This document shows, piece after piece, positions 1 through 10,219 of a stretch of DNA of 64,000 nt. The stretch's first letter is position 1, and every line of letters begins with the position of its first letter. The translations under genes were made by a program, and so were the position numbers. Below the pieces are notes generated by a model. The model worked only from the letters and a program-made list of their open reading frames with translations, had not been told where the DNA came from and made no database searches. The stretch spans positions 318,641,191 to 318,705,190 of the forward strand of contig NC_057813.1 of the NCBI RefSeq assembly GCF_018294505.1. Reading direction: 5' to 3'. This stretch comes from Triticum aestivum. Its lineage: Eukaryota; Streptophyta; Magnoliopsida; Poales; Poaceae.

Positions 1-430
1 ACATTATCTATACACAATGCATGAGGATGACTATAGTGCTCTCAGGTTCTGGCGCTTATTTGAGAAGGTGATGACACAACATAAAAGTAAATAGATAGTC
101 ATTCTGGTCGCGAACGTGTATGTACATACTGATCGATGTAGACGCGCACGTGTCGTAGTAGAGGCGCGCACGTAGCATGTACACCTACGTACAACGGCCA
201 TGGTGCAAGAAAGTAAATACAGCCACGTACATACATACAGGCGGGGTCTTGAACGCCTACTCGCGCATACGTACATCCATGGCTCGTGTACATGGCTGGG
301 TCGGAACGGAGAAACTGCGTCATCGTCATGTTCATGGGGAGGCAATAGAATGCCTCGTGTTCATCAGGAAACAACGGAACGCGTGGGAGCCAACCGGCTT
401 GGATAGAACAACTGATGGAAACGAGGCCCG

Positions 431-700
431 GTGTACCGCAGAACAGAGGAAACGACCTTGTGTTCTACTGGCCACGTTCAAAACGGGATCTTGTTCATCG
501 GGAGGGGTCTGGCGTACCGTAAAACGGAGGAAACGGACTTCTGTTGGACCTCCTACGGTCGAAACAGGGTCCTGTTGATCGGGAGGGGTGTGGCATACCG
601 CAAAACCAAGGAAATAGACTTGTGTTGGAGGGCTACAGTCGAAACGGGGGTCCTGTTCATCAGGAGGGGTGTGGCGTACCACAAAACGGGACTCCACGGG
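431..700. repeat. 81-bp tandem repeat, about 3.3 copies
   Basis: The motif G(T/C)GTACCGC followed by AAAACGGAGGAAA recurs at 431, 512, 593 and 674, an exact 81-bp period. Each unit contains GAAACGGG and TGTTCATCGGGAGGGG. Because 81 is divisible by 3, frames stay open through it. Confidence 0.8.
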
Positions 701-779
701 ATACTGTTCATCTCCACCAACGACCTCCTCCAGCCTCCACAGGCTACTATTCATCCATCGTCGACCTCCTCCAGCCTCC

Positions 780-1140
780 ACCTGCGACTGTTCATCCACG
801 GGCTCCTGTTCATCCATCCTCCACCGCGCGCTACTCCACTGGCTACTGTTCAACCAACCCTCTCCACGGGCTCCTGTTCAACCACCCCTCCACGGGCTAC
901 TGTTCAACCAGCCCTCCACCGGCTACTGTTCCACCAGCCCTCCACCGGCTACTGTTCATCCAGCCCTCCACGGGGTCTTGTTCATCCATCCCTCCACAGG
1001 GTCCTGTTCATCCACGCCCAACCGGTTCGATCGATTGGACTCCTGTTCATCCAGCGGCAAGACCACGGGATCCTGTTCATCCAACCCCCACCGGGAACTG
1101 TTCATCCAACCCCCCAGCAACGCTCACTGTTCATCCAGAG
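780..1140. repeat. Minisatellite of about 26 bp, GGCTACTGTTCA(A/T)CCAGCC type
   Basis: More than ten degenerate units share the core CTGTTCATCCA or CTGTTCAACCA followed by CCCTCCACC/GGG. The most regular units lie between 845 and 1000. The core TGTTCATC also occurs in the neighbouring 81-bp repeat, so the two arrays probably share an origin. Confidence 0.75.
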
Positions 1141-1625
1141 GCAACATCAATCGGCTTCAGTTAGCAGCTGTAGCGAAGGAATCGCTTGATCGCTCGAGTT
1201 CAGTGATGCGTAGCCTGCGGTGGAATCGCTCGGGTTCAGTTAGGCGACACCTCGCTCGGGTTCAGTTAGAGCCCGACGCCTTGCACCCACGCGCGTACGG
1301 TACAAGATAAACACGCATTGCTCGGCCCCCGACCAACCACCATATCCGGGAACTCCCCGATATTTTCCTCGCCCTCCTTCTACCACGGTGTTTTCCATCA
1401 TGGACGACCCAAAGAATGTCTTGCTGCTGCGTCTCTGGCCCGCCCAGGACGAAAAACCCATTTTCTGCCATGATTTTTTGTCATAGAAGTAGGAGCCCAC
1501 CACATCTATGATGATACCAGGTTTTGTCACAATTATCGTCATAGAAGTGTCATAAGTATGGCAGGAAAAAAAATTGTTCGGCCCAAAATGTCACGGATGT
1601 GTCTTTTTTTTGTAGTGTGGACAGT

Positions 1626-2828
1626 TCATGTGCTCTCAAACCTCAAGACAAAGCCGGATAACTCCAAAGCCCACTCCACTATTCTACCGGTAGCCTCTAG
1701 GTTTTGGAGTATCCGTTGCAACGGGAAACGAGTAACAACCATAATCTCATGGGCTTGCAAGTAGTGGCGCATTTTCCTTGAGGCCATGATGAGGCCAAAG
1801 ATCAGCTTCTTCATGCCAGAGTACCTCGATCTAGCCAAGTATAACAAGGAGCTGACGAAGTACACTGGGCGCTGCACCACTTTCTTCCTTGCCGCATCCT
1901 TGGGGTTGTCATCGTTTCCATGCTCGCTACTGCTCTGGTCCTTTTCTGGCCCTGCTGGCCTTTGCTCACTCTCTTTCTCATCCAGTTCTCGTTGTGCTAC
2001 TAAGGATGCACTAACCACTTGATTTTTTGCCGCCAAGTACAACAAAAACAACTCCTGAGGCTTGGGTGCAACCAGGGTAGGCACAGAGGATAGGTAGGTC
2101 TTCAGCTGTTGCAAAGTTGCATCTGCTTTAGGGGTCCATTTCATGGGACATGCCTTCTTCAAAATTTTGAAGAACGGCAGGGCACGCTCGGCAGACTTGG
2201 AGAGGAATCTACTAAGCGCGACAACACATTCCGTCAGGCCCCTCACATCTTTGACTGTTCTTGGTGCTTGCATCTGCTCGATGGCCTTGATCTTGTCGGG
2301 ATTGGCTTCGATGCCCCTGTGGGACATGAAGTATCCAAGTAGCTTGCCGGAGGAGATGCCAAACACACATTTCTTTGGGTTTAGCTTCAAGATGATCTTG
2401 CGCGGATTTGCAAACGTCTCCTCCAAATCCTGAATGAGAGTTGCCCTGCCTTTGGTTTTGAGCACATTGTCATCCATATCAGCCTTAATGTTTCCGTGGA
2501 GCTGAGGTTCAAAACCAATCTGGACTGCCCTTGCAAAGGTGGACCCGACACTCTTTAATCCGAACAGCATGCAGACAAAGCAATACGTACCACATGGAGT
2601 GATGCAGGATGTCTTCTCTGCGTCCTCCTTTGACATGAAGATCTGGTGGTACCCAGAATAGGCCTCCAGGAATGAGAGTAAATTGGAACCTGAGGTTGAA
2701 TCCACTATCTGATCAATACGCGGCAAGGGGAACGGGTACTTTGGGCAAGCCTTATTGAGGTTTGTGAAGTCAATGCAATACCTCCATTTCCCATTCGCCT
2801 TCCGACTACTACTGGGTTTGCTAGCCAA
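1626..2828 (-). pseudogene. Gypsy reverse transcriptase/RNase H region (fragment)
   Basis: This is a 400-residue open frame with reverse transcriptase motifs in order: FTNLNKACP (about residues 22-30), LPRIDQIVD, YSGYHQI, then the palm motif read as ADMDD (about residue 118), where active copies have (Y/F)xDD. An RNase H-like tail follows (YFVSSLL, ALELSGF). The tyrosine-to-aspartate change at the palm motif should abolish polymerase activity. It is open to its 3' truncation 9 bp from the CACTA terminus. The ORF start is arbitrary because the real protein is a polyprotein segment; the link to the protease is outside this frame. Tat/Retand assignment is from motif recognition. Confidence 0.85.
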
Positions 2829-3257
2829 GTGGGATGTATCACTCCTCTAACCAAACCAGATGCTTCAAGCTTCTTGATATCTTCTGCATTGAACTACTGC
2901 CTCGCCAAGGTCTGCTTCCGGACATTCTGCTTAACAGGTCTGGCGTGTGGGCAGACAGCAAGGTGGTGGTCGATTACCTTCCTGGGAACACCGGGGATAT
3001 TAGATGGTTGCCAAGCAAACACATCGTTATTCACCCGCAGAAAGGCAACGAGAGCGCTTTCCTATTTGTCATCAAGGGTGGCGTTGATGGTGAAAGTACC
3101 ATCAAAGCCAACCAGCCACTGTCGGGACCTTTTTCACTTGCGGAGCAGCAACCTTGGATCTCTTGTTATTGGAACACTCTGGCACATCGTCAATGGGTGC
3201 CGAGCACTCAGAGGGGGCATGCTTCCCGGTCTTTTTGCCAGAGGCCCTACAATCCTA

Positions 3258-3763
3258 TTACTTCCCTTTGCTCTCCTTGGTGAGAACTGCTGCCATCGCA
3301 ACCTCTGCCATGACCGCGTCCCTGTACATCTTGTCCACACAAATGATGGCATCTTTCTCATCTGACGGGATGGTGAGGACTCCTAGCGGCCCAGGCATCT
3401 TCAGGGTATTGTAGGCATAGTGGGATCCCGCCATGAATTTAGCCAAGGCCGGGCGTCCAAGGATCCCATTGTACGACAGGGGGAGGTCAACTATGTCAAA
3501 CATAATCTTCTCAGTCTGGTAGTTAAGCTCTCCCCAACTGTTACTGGCAACGTAATCTTCGCTTTAGGATGACTCCTACCGGGGTTGACTCCTCGAAACA
3601 TGCCTGTAACCTCTAACTCTTCTTTTTCTATCTGAAGCCTGTTGATAACTACCGGGGAAATCAGATTCAGTCCGGCCCCACCGTCAACCAACATCTTTGT
3701 GACCCTGAGGTTGCGAACTGTTGGAAAACCAACAAAGGCAGGCATCCTACTGCAGTGGTGCAA
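3258..3763 (-). pseudogene. Gypsy aspartic protease region (frameshifted)
   Basis: Two overlapping minus-strand frames (3491-3763, then 3258-3503) together show the retroviral-type protease: LVDGGAGLNLIS with the catalytic Asp in DGG (family usually DTG/DSG), then the downstream ILGRPALAKF motif. A frameshift near 3500 separates the two. The segment sits between gag and reverse transcriptase, as expected. Confidence 0.75.
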
Positions 3764-4021
3764 CTAGGATGGTCCTCTTCGTCGAAGATGATGGGCGTAC
3801 GGGACCATTTGAGCAGCTTCCGGGCCTCCGGCGCTGGTTCCACGACATTGACTTCCCAAGCCCATCGCTTGAGTTGGCGATGAGAGGCATGCAAAGATGC
3901 ACCTCCATCAATGCACATGGTGTCTGTGGCCTTCTGAAACTCCTTCTCACTGGTTTCCTTTTCATCCCCCTTATCACTCTCATCACCATAGACTTCTTTC
4001 TCCTGGCCCCCGGTGGGTTTT

Positions 4022-4577
4022 CCATTGTTCGAAAAGGGCTTGCCGAGGAGATTTGCTCCATCGCCTCAGCCCTTACCGCATGCGACATTCTGACCCTTTC
4101 CCTTATCTCGCTTCTCATATTCTGCTCTTTGTCTCTTGAGCAATTGCTCGACCTGATAGCACTCCTGAAGGTCGTGGCCCTTGGTCCGGTGGATCTTGTA
4201 GTACGACTCGTCGCCCTTCCCGGGTCTCTCGACAGCTGTGGTTTCCCGGTAATCGGCGAACGCGGCAACCTCCTTGCCGGGGGCTTCATTCTTGGTTTTC
4301 CATTGTTCTGAAAGGGCTTGCCGGGACGATTTGCTACATCGCCTCAGCCCTTACCGCGTGCGACATTCTGACCGCTTTCCTTATCTCGCTTCTCATATTA
4401 TGCTCTCTGTCTCTTGACCAACTTCTTGACCTGATAGAACTCCTGAAAGTCGTGGCCCTTGGTCCGGTGGTTCTTGCAGTATGACCCATCGCCCTTCCCG
4501 GGTCTCTCGACAGTTGCGGCCTCCCGGCAATCGGCGCATGTGACAACCTCCTTGCCCAGGGATTCAGTCTTGGCGAT
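4022..4577 (-). repeat. 278-bp tandem duplication in the gag C-terminal region
   Basis: Copies 4022-4299 and 4300-4577 align along their whole length with an offset of exactly 278 bp (CGGGTCTCTCGACAG at 4221 and 4499). The duplicated DNA encodes a basic region with Cys/His spacing resembling a gag zinc knuckle (KNHRTKGHDFQE, CADCREAA). Since 278 is not a multiple of 3, the duplication shifts the frame. Confidence 0.85.
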
Positions 4578-4839
4578 CTTGCCGGTACTAGGGGTGCCTG
4601 ACCCTTCAACGGTCAATACTGCTTTACCCCTTTGCTTCTAACTGCGATTTTTAGGCTTCTTCTAATTGGTGGATTCATCATCATCCTCTTAATCAACATC
4701 AATGCAATCTTCTTCTCCAGGCAACTTCCTCCCTTCCTCCATCTGGGCACACTTATCCGCTAGGGTGTACAGCTCCTTCACAGTCTTAGGCAACTGCACG
4801 TTTCATCTTGGCACGAATTCGGTGGTTGCGCACATTGGA

Positions 4840-5974
4840 CTAGAAGGCAGCGATCACGGCTGCTGGATGGATATTTGGAATATTCCTATGTACTTTACTC
4901 AACCTCTGCAAATACGGACGGAGGGTTTCTCCTTCCTTCTGCTGCAGAAGCTGCAGATCGCTGGGGCGGCCCGGCTCCTGGTGGCCACCGGTGAAAGCAC
5001 CGATGAACTTGTGGCACAGATCTACCCACGATGAAATGGAGTTCTTGGGAAGATGCATCAACCAGGACCTCACATTTGATTTGAGTGCCAACGGGAAGTA
5101 GTTGGCGAATACCTTCTCACCTTTTCCCCCGGCAGCCTGAACAGCGATGGTGTAGATACTCAGGAACTCTGCCGGGTTCAACCTTCCATCGTACTTCTTA
5201 GGTATCTCTGGCTTGAATGTGCGAACGGACGGCCAACAGACTTGTTGGAACTCATGGGTGAAGGCAGGGCAGCCAAGCTTGAAGGGTAGGAGACCGTCAG
5301 CACCAAGAGTGGCTCGTCAACGTCGGGGCCACCGCGCCCGTCGGCTTGGAGGAGGTTGCTGTGGCGTAGCTCGATGACGCACACATCTCCTCTCCGCCCA
5401 TCTTCCAAGAATCGCCATTGGCCTAGACATGCTTCAGGGTCAGGAGAGGCCATCGAGGCACCATCAAGGTCTTGATTTGGTCGCGCCCGCACCGGCTGCC
5501 ATGTGGGGATTGCACCGTGGGGACAGCCTCCCCCGTGCGGGTGGCAGCATGGGTTGTTACCGTGGCTTGGGGAGGTCGCGACGGGGCAGCTCATCGTGAG
5601 CCCTCAGCTTCGGCAAAACTAAGCAGACTTTGGATGGTGGCACGCCACTCGTCCATGTGCTCGGCCGCTGGTGGAAACCTCGGCAGCAGCTGAGCCCGCA
5701 CCATGGCCTCCGCGGTTATGCTTGGCATAGGAGATGATGATGTCGATCGCCCCGTCACTCGGCTCCTAGCAGAGCCAGCGGCAGCTTTACTACGCCCCCG
5801 CTGCTGTGGTGTAACCACCTGGGCAGCAGGGTAGCAAGGCGGAGGTGCTTGAGGGCCATCAGCCCCATTGGGTGCACCAGTTCGGTCGGCCCGCCCTAGG
5901 GAGAGTGCACGCGGAGCAGTCATGCCTGCGGTGAGGACGGTTGTAGGTCGGTGGCTCGCCCAGACCGAGCACAA
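4840..5974 (-). pseudogene. Gypsy gag (matrix/capsid part), broken into frames
   Basis: The minus-strand frames 5591-5974, 5178-5594 and 4840-5181 follow one another. The last contains the conserved retrotransposon gag core (LNPAEFLSIYTIAVQAAGG in context, then WVDLCHKFIGAF and GETLRPYLQRLSKV). The upstream part is Pro/Ala/Gly-rich. Frame changes near 5592 and 5180 mean no full-length product can be made. The zinc-knuckle portion lies downstream in the duplicated block. Confidence 0.75.
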
Positions 5975-6300
5975 TCACTGATGTTGCGTCCCTCAATGAC
6001 CGGATCAAGGCCGTCGAGGTGTTGCTGATGTCGCTATCCTCCAACATGTTCTACTCCCGCGTCGGCCGCGAGGGGTATGACGGCTGTGCCACCTGCTCCG
6101 GCCACACCCCCTGCAGCATTTGCTCCCTCATGTGTCTCCGTGCCTTGCGCAGCGTTGGAGGCCGCTGTTAGCGGAGCCTTTGAGGTGGACGACTAAGCTG
6201 ATTTCTTCTTGGGTGCCATGGTCGATGGCGCTCTCGACGATGCAGATGGCGATGAAGATGATGCGCTGCTTACGTCTTCAGGTTCGTGCAAGCGATCCCT

Positions 6301-6319
6301 CTACCTGGCGCGCCAAAGA
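6301..6319 (-). other. Primer-binding-like site next to the gypsy 5' LTR
   Basis: Immediately inside the LTR edge (TGTCAGGGG on the plus strand from 6320) the minus strand reads TCTTTGGCGCGCCAGGTAG. TGGCGCGCCAGG is the usual start of the internal domain in Tat-type plant gypsy elements. This fixes both the LTR boundary and the minus-strand orientation. Confidence 0.6.
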
Positions 6320-7325
6320 TGTCAGGGGAAACCACGAACACCTATGGGACCAGGACGGCCCCTTGCTGGTTCGGCAGGGGGGACTCGCGTTGCACAAAGA
6401 GCAGACCAATGCAAGGCAGCACGGTAGGGATCACACAGGCAGTTTTACCCAGGTTCGGGCCGCCGTGAGGCATAAAACCCTACTCCTGCTTTGGTGGATC
6501 TATTCGGAAAAGGTGGTGCTGCATAGTACACTTGCCCGGCAGGGTTGCTTCGGGCTAGCGGCGACTACGCGCGTACAGGCGTGTGAGTGATCTTAACTCT
6601 GAACCCCCCCCCCCCTAATCGTTGCCATGTGCCTCCTTTTATAGTCCAAGGGGTTACCAAAGTGGCAAACTGGTCACTAGACAATGATATGATAGCAAAT
6701 AGTGCTATCATACCTAACTCTGCAGGCTGACAACATGCATTAAATGCGCCTCTTAGTGTCACGTCATCGGTCGCCTGGCAAGGCTTTCCGGGCTAATTCG
6801 CCAGCTCCATGCCTGCTCGCTTGACACGTCTCTAGAGGGTGTCATTTGTGGGTTCACTTGGTAGGGAGTGGCCGCCATGTGGAGAATGGCTGCCACTTAA
6901 TCATCCTGCGTCTTGACACCGCATTGACCCATGACGTGGGTCGTGGTGGAGCAGTCGGTGGGGTGATCTGGCCCCCGCGAGTCCCGGCTGGCCCTGCCAG
7001 GACGCCTTGGTCCTCTTCTTCTGGGGTGGCCTCACCCTTTGCCGAGCTCGCCTGCCTGGCAAGGGAGGCCTCTTCCTTGGTAATATTTGGCTCCTCTGCA
7101 TTAGCCTCGGTTCCTCTTGTTTCGTTAGCTGGTTCTTCGAGTCTCTTGGTCTCTGGTTCTGGTGCTCCAATCTTGATCTTGTGCCTGTGCACAGTCAGGT
7201 CAGCAGGCCCTGGGTCTATTGCACCGACACGAGTAGGGCGTGATAATGGCGTGGGGTGGTAGCTTGCCTGGTGGATAAACGGCTGCATGCCCCCAAAGAC
7301 TTCTCGAGTACTATGCGGGACCCAC
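6320..7325 (-). repeat. 5' LTR of the truncated gypsy element (outer edge uncertain)
   Basis: The inner boundary is set by TGTCAGGGG at 6320 and the adjacent primer-binding site. A TATA box on the minus strand lies at 6637-6643. The outer edge is placed near 7325 by a change in sequence character; with no second LTR in the window it cannot be fixed. Open frames on both strands at 6850-7290 are GC-rich and show no known domain. Confidence 0.5.
6637..6643 (-). promoter_or_regulatory. LTR TATA box (TATAAAA)
   Basis: The minus strand reads CTATAAAAGGAGGC, followed 3' by a G/C homopolymer run and then the LTR/internal border about 320 bp downstream. This fits an LTR U3 promoter. Confidence 0.55.
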
Positions 7326-7532
7326 TAGATGTTATGTCTACTAGACCCATATCGTAGGCCTGACGATATAGCTTATGCGTGTTCGCATGCCATGCCGGCG
7401 CGTGTACGTTACTTCACTTAATTCCATCAACCGTCGCGCCTCCCACGCCCTTTGCCTCCCTTGTGCTGTCGCGCCCTTTGAGACTTTGAATGCCTATAAA
7501 TGAGCAATTTTTCCTACTCTGCATGCATGATA
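7326..7532. other. Unassigned stretch with a TATA-like motif
   Basis: No gene or known repeat is recognised. TATAAATGAG at 7495-7504 resembles a plant TATA box, but no credible coding sequence follows it. Confidence 0.3.
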
Positions 7533-7782
7533 CTACCTCTGGTCCTTTTTACTCCGCATAGGATTTGTGTCAAGTCAAAGTTTGCAAAGTTTGACCAAAT
7601 TTATACTAAAAATATCAATATCTACAATACTAAATATATATTTTATGAAACTACATTTCATAATTAGTATAAAAATATTAATTTGACATTGTGAATGTTG
7701 ATACATTTTTCTATAAGTTTGGTCAAAGCAGAGGTACATTGACTTCAGACGAAACTTATATGCACAATGCAGACTAGTTCCT
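7533..7782. mobile_element. Stowaway-like MITE, degenerate right end
   Basis: It starts after TA with CTACCTCTGGTCC. The left arm (GTCAAGTCAAAGTTTGC, TTTGACCAAATTT) is mirrored imperfectly on the right (GTTTGGTCAAAGC, TTGACTTCAGAC). The interior is AT-rich. The right boundary merges with another CCTCCGTCC motif near 7782, so the limits are approximate. Confidence 0.45.
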
Positions 7783-7838
7783 CCGTCCAGGTGTGTGTCA
7801 TGTCCTATCTAGTCATCACAACAAGGTTAGATATAGTC

Positions 7839-8179
7839 CTGGCCATGGGAAGCCCGGCCCGGCCGGCCCGGCCCGACTTGGCTTGAAAAAGCCCGGCCCG
7901 ACGCTGCCCCCGGGCCGGGCTCGGGCCTAGTTTTTGAGCCCGAAGGTCGGGTTGGGCCGGGCCCGGGCCCGTCGTTTTTGCATTTTTCTAAAGCTCGGGC
8001 CGGGCCAGCCTGGAGCCCGACGGGCTTTTACGTGTTCGGGCCGGGCTCGGGCCCAGAAACACAGGCCCGATGGCCGGGCCGGGCCGGGCCCGGGCCTGGG
8101 TTTTTTGTGTCGGGCTTGGCTAGGCCCGGCCCGAAGCCCGGCCCGGCCCGAAGCCCGACCCGGCCCGAGGTTTGGCCAG
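7839..8179. mobile_element. GC-rich hAT-like miniature element built of GGCCCG words
   Basis: Terminal inverted repeats start CTGGCCATGG (7839) and end TTTGGCCAG (8179). They are flanked by imperfect 8-bp direct repeats ATATAGTC and GTATAGTT (6 of 8 match). The interior is almost wholly GCCCGGCCCGA-type words, often self-complementary. Open plus-strand frames here are compositional. The hAT call rests on the 8-bp duplication and the terminal repeat only. Confidence 0.5.
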
Positions 8180-8421
8180 GTATAGTTAGCTATTAGAGTA
8201 CTACTACCTCCCTTCTAGTTTAAAGGGCTCGATTCAAAGTTTTCACCTACTCTTACCAAGATAGAGGCGGTGGAATAGTTTTTGTAGTCTGCAAAAGTAC
8301 TCAATTAATGCTCTCGTTTGCACAAAAAAATGAGTTTACCAATGCATTATCGCATTGCATGCATGCATGAACACTAGTAAATAACAAAGATTTTTACATG
8401 CATTAGTCAATATTCTCTTTA

Positions 8422-8656
8422 GGCTACTCATAGTGGAAAGTATCATATACTAGTATCATGTGCATGATACTATTGTATGACATGGGACTACCTTTATTGT
8501 ACAAGGCATGACACAAAGTAGCATAGTATTTAACATGATATGGTATCTACCTATGTTACTCTAACGCCCCTCTCTTCTTTAATTCTTTGCCACATCAGCA
8601 TGTTTGTTATTCCCGTGTGCATGATACCAGCTAAGATACCACCACTATGGCCAGCC
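8422..8656. mobile_element. Tourist/Harbinger-type MITE with TTA target duplication
   Basis: Left end GGCTACTCATAGTGG and right end CCACTATGGCCAGCC are inverted repeats. TTA is duplicated at 8419-8421 and 8657-8659. The 235-bp length and AT-rich interior fit the class. Confidence 0.85.
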
Positions 8657-8750
8657 TTAATCATCACATGCAATAATTTAGTGCACCTTGAAATCTGAAC
8701 ATGTGTGGGGCGTGTATGTTTTTAATGACTTGAGACTATACCTAGCCCAA
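8657..8750. repeat. Fragment of the Stowaway family found at 25419, inverted
   Basis: GTGTGGGGCGTGTATG at 8702-8717 and the flanking bases are the reverse complement of CATGCACGCCCCACA near 25579. It is partial, with no terminal repeat visible. Confidence 0.4.
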
Positions 8751-8817
8751 CATGCAAGATGACATATTATGCACCGTTCCCCATACCTACAGGAAGCCCA
8801 TTCGTCTCCAAATCTTT

Positions 8818-9072
8818 TCCTCTCCATGTGTGAAAACAATCTGCCTGCTTGACTCTCCTTCTCCCTCCAGCAGTCCCACCACTCCACCACGTGTGGAAAA
8901 AATCTGCATGCATGACTCTCCTGCCCCCGCGCTCATCCAATCCGTTGTGACCAGCAATATTTCCACCCATTCCCTCCCCCGTAATTTACTCCAACAAATG
9001 TTCCCACGTAGCTATTACGTTAATCACACAACATATCTTACATAGGTGTGCCATTGCTCGCCATAAATATGC
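8818..9072 (+). promoter_or_regulatory. Probable promoter of the 9145 pseudogene: G-box, RY element, TATA
   Basis: CCACGTGTGG (8887-8896) contains a perfect G-box/ABRE core. CATGCATG (8907-8914) is an RY element. A TATA-like CATAAATAT lies at 9062-9070, 75 bp before the ATG. The G-box/RY block is a diverged second copy of 8818-8865 (CATGTGTGA...CTGCCTGCTTGACTCTCC). G-box plus RY is known from ABA/VP1-responsive seed promoters; a seed role here is inference. Confidence 0.45.
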
Positions 9073-9144
9073 GCCTCCCACGACATTCGGAAGAACGCTC
9101 ATGTTCATCGCTATCTCTTCCCCCTCCCTCTCACATCGACCAAC

Positions 9145-9670
9145 ATGGCGTCGCCCCTCCCAAGCCTTAGGCTCCCCTCGCTGCACCATGCGGAGGGTCA
9201 CGCGTCACCGTTCCGTTCCTCGCCGCCACTAGTCGAGGAGGACGCATCAGCGTTCCGCTCCTGACTGGCCGCATCGAGGTGGATGCGTCGGTGTTCCCAG
9301 TCTCGCCAGCACGCGCATCGGAGGATGCGTCCGCACCCCGCTACAAGGAGAACGTAACGCCGCCCGCCGAGCCCCCCCAGCATTGAGGAGGTTTGGAAAG
9401 AAATAGAGGTCACCTTGTGGGAGGCTTTGCCTTCGACATAGTGCGCCAAAATAGAGGCAGAGAAGAAGGCCCAAGAAAAGAAGCACGCAACGAGGGATGC
9501 TGCCTGCCAGGCCTATGTCGCGTTCAAGAGAGTCGAGGAATTGGCTCTTTGGTAGAAGGCTCATGCGAGGGCCGTGAGGGTGGCGCTGGACGCCCATGCG
9601 AAAGCCTTGAGTGTAGTCAGGCCCAAGCACCTCATCTGCACTTGGCGGTGCATGCACCAGGTGCACTCTT
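9145..9670 (+). pseudogene. Host gene relic, 5' part (interrupted by Tekay element)
   Basis: The frame opens at ATGGCGTCGCCC with strong GC-rich third positions and continues to the LTR at 9671. It has four lesions: a TGA/frameshift near 9262, a compensating shift in the C7 run at 9372-9378, and two TAG codons (about 9442 and 9541), both explicable as CAG-to-TAG. The encoded protein is Ser/Pro-rich at first, then a charged helical stretch (AEKKAQEKK, FKRVEELALW). The frame resumes exactly at 23553 beyond the retrotransposon: 526 + 200 nt = 726 nt, or 241 codons plus stop. I do not recognise the family. Confidence 0.6.
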
Positions 9671-10208
9671 TGTAACACCCCGGATGTAACTTTCCATCTT
9701 CATATCTCCAACTGTTGCCATTTTCGGCTATGTGATATGATATTCCCTCCGTGGTTGGGTTTTGTCTTTTGTTTTGCATTTTTATTCATGTCATGCATAT
9801 CATATCATGTCATCATGTGCATTTCATTTTGCATACGTGTTCGTCTCATGCATCCGAGCATTTTCCCCGTTGTCCGTTTCGCAATCCGACACTCCCACAT
9901 GCACCGGCGCACCCCTCTTGTCTCTTTTCGTGTGCGGGTGTTGAACGTTCTCGGAATGGACCGAGCCTTGCCAAGTGGCCCTGGTATAGCACCGGTAGAC
10001 CACCTGTCAAGTTTTGGGTCATTTGGAGCTCGTTTGGGACTCCAACGGTTATCCGCATATCCGCAAAGGCCTCTTTTGAGTTGCAGCACAACACCCCTCC
10101 AAAACAGCCCAATAACCCATCTAAGTCACTTCCATGCTCTCCGTCGTCGGATCACGATCGTGTGGGCGAAAACCGCACCTCATTTGGACACTCCTAGCTC
10201 CCTCTACC

Positions 10209-10219
10209 TATAAATATAG
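10209..10219 (+). promoter_or_regulatory. Tekay LTR TATA box (TATAAATATAG)
   Basis: CTACCTATAAATATAGCC is followed about 30 bp later by GGCAAACCCTAGCC, a typical plant leader/telo-box context. The same site is intact in the 3' LTR at 19852-19862. Confidence 0.7.

Larger units (their letters stand above)
1..1617. mobile_element. CACTA element, right-terminal part (left end outside window)
   Basis: The right end reads TTTTTTTTGTAGTG (ending at 1617), the inverse of a CACTAC-type CACTA terminus. Inside it, GTCATAGAAGT occurs twice between about 1480 and 1550, as expected for subterminal repeats. The body has no recognisable transposase; 431-1140 is minisatellite. The element ends 9 bp before an open gypsy reverse transcriptase frame, so it probably inserted into that element. 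Bases 1618-1620 (TGG) would be the 3-bp target duplication, but the partner is outside the window. The first 430 bp hold nothing I recognise beyond GTACATAC-rich simple sequence. The several overlapping open frames here come from repeat periodicity and are not called genes. Confidence 0.6.
1618..7325 (-). mobile_element. Ty3/gypsy retrotransposon, Tat/Retand type, truncated
   Basis: Reading the minus strand, an LTR (6320 to about 7325) is followed by a primer-binding-like TGGCGCGCCAGG, gag fragments, an aspartic protease and reverse transcriptase/RNase H. The order and the FTNLNKACP and LPRIDQIVD motifs fit the Tat/Retand branch. The copy is dead: gag is broken into several frames, a 278-bp segment is duplicated, the polymerase catalytic tyrosine is replaced, and everything after RNase H (integrase, 3' LTR) is cut off by the CACTA end at 1617. 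Confidence 0.8.

Noticed and set aside
431..1310. Three overlapping plus-strand frames of 206-252 codons
   Set aside because: They are translations of minisatellite DNA; all three phases are open because of the repeat.
6846..7288. Overlapping 138- and 144-codon frames on opposite strands
   Set aside because: Lie in the gypsy LTR U3 region, no domain, mirror-image GC-rich composition.
7934..8196. Plus-strand frames in the GGCCCG element
   Set aside because: Low-complexity translation of repeated hexamers.
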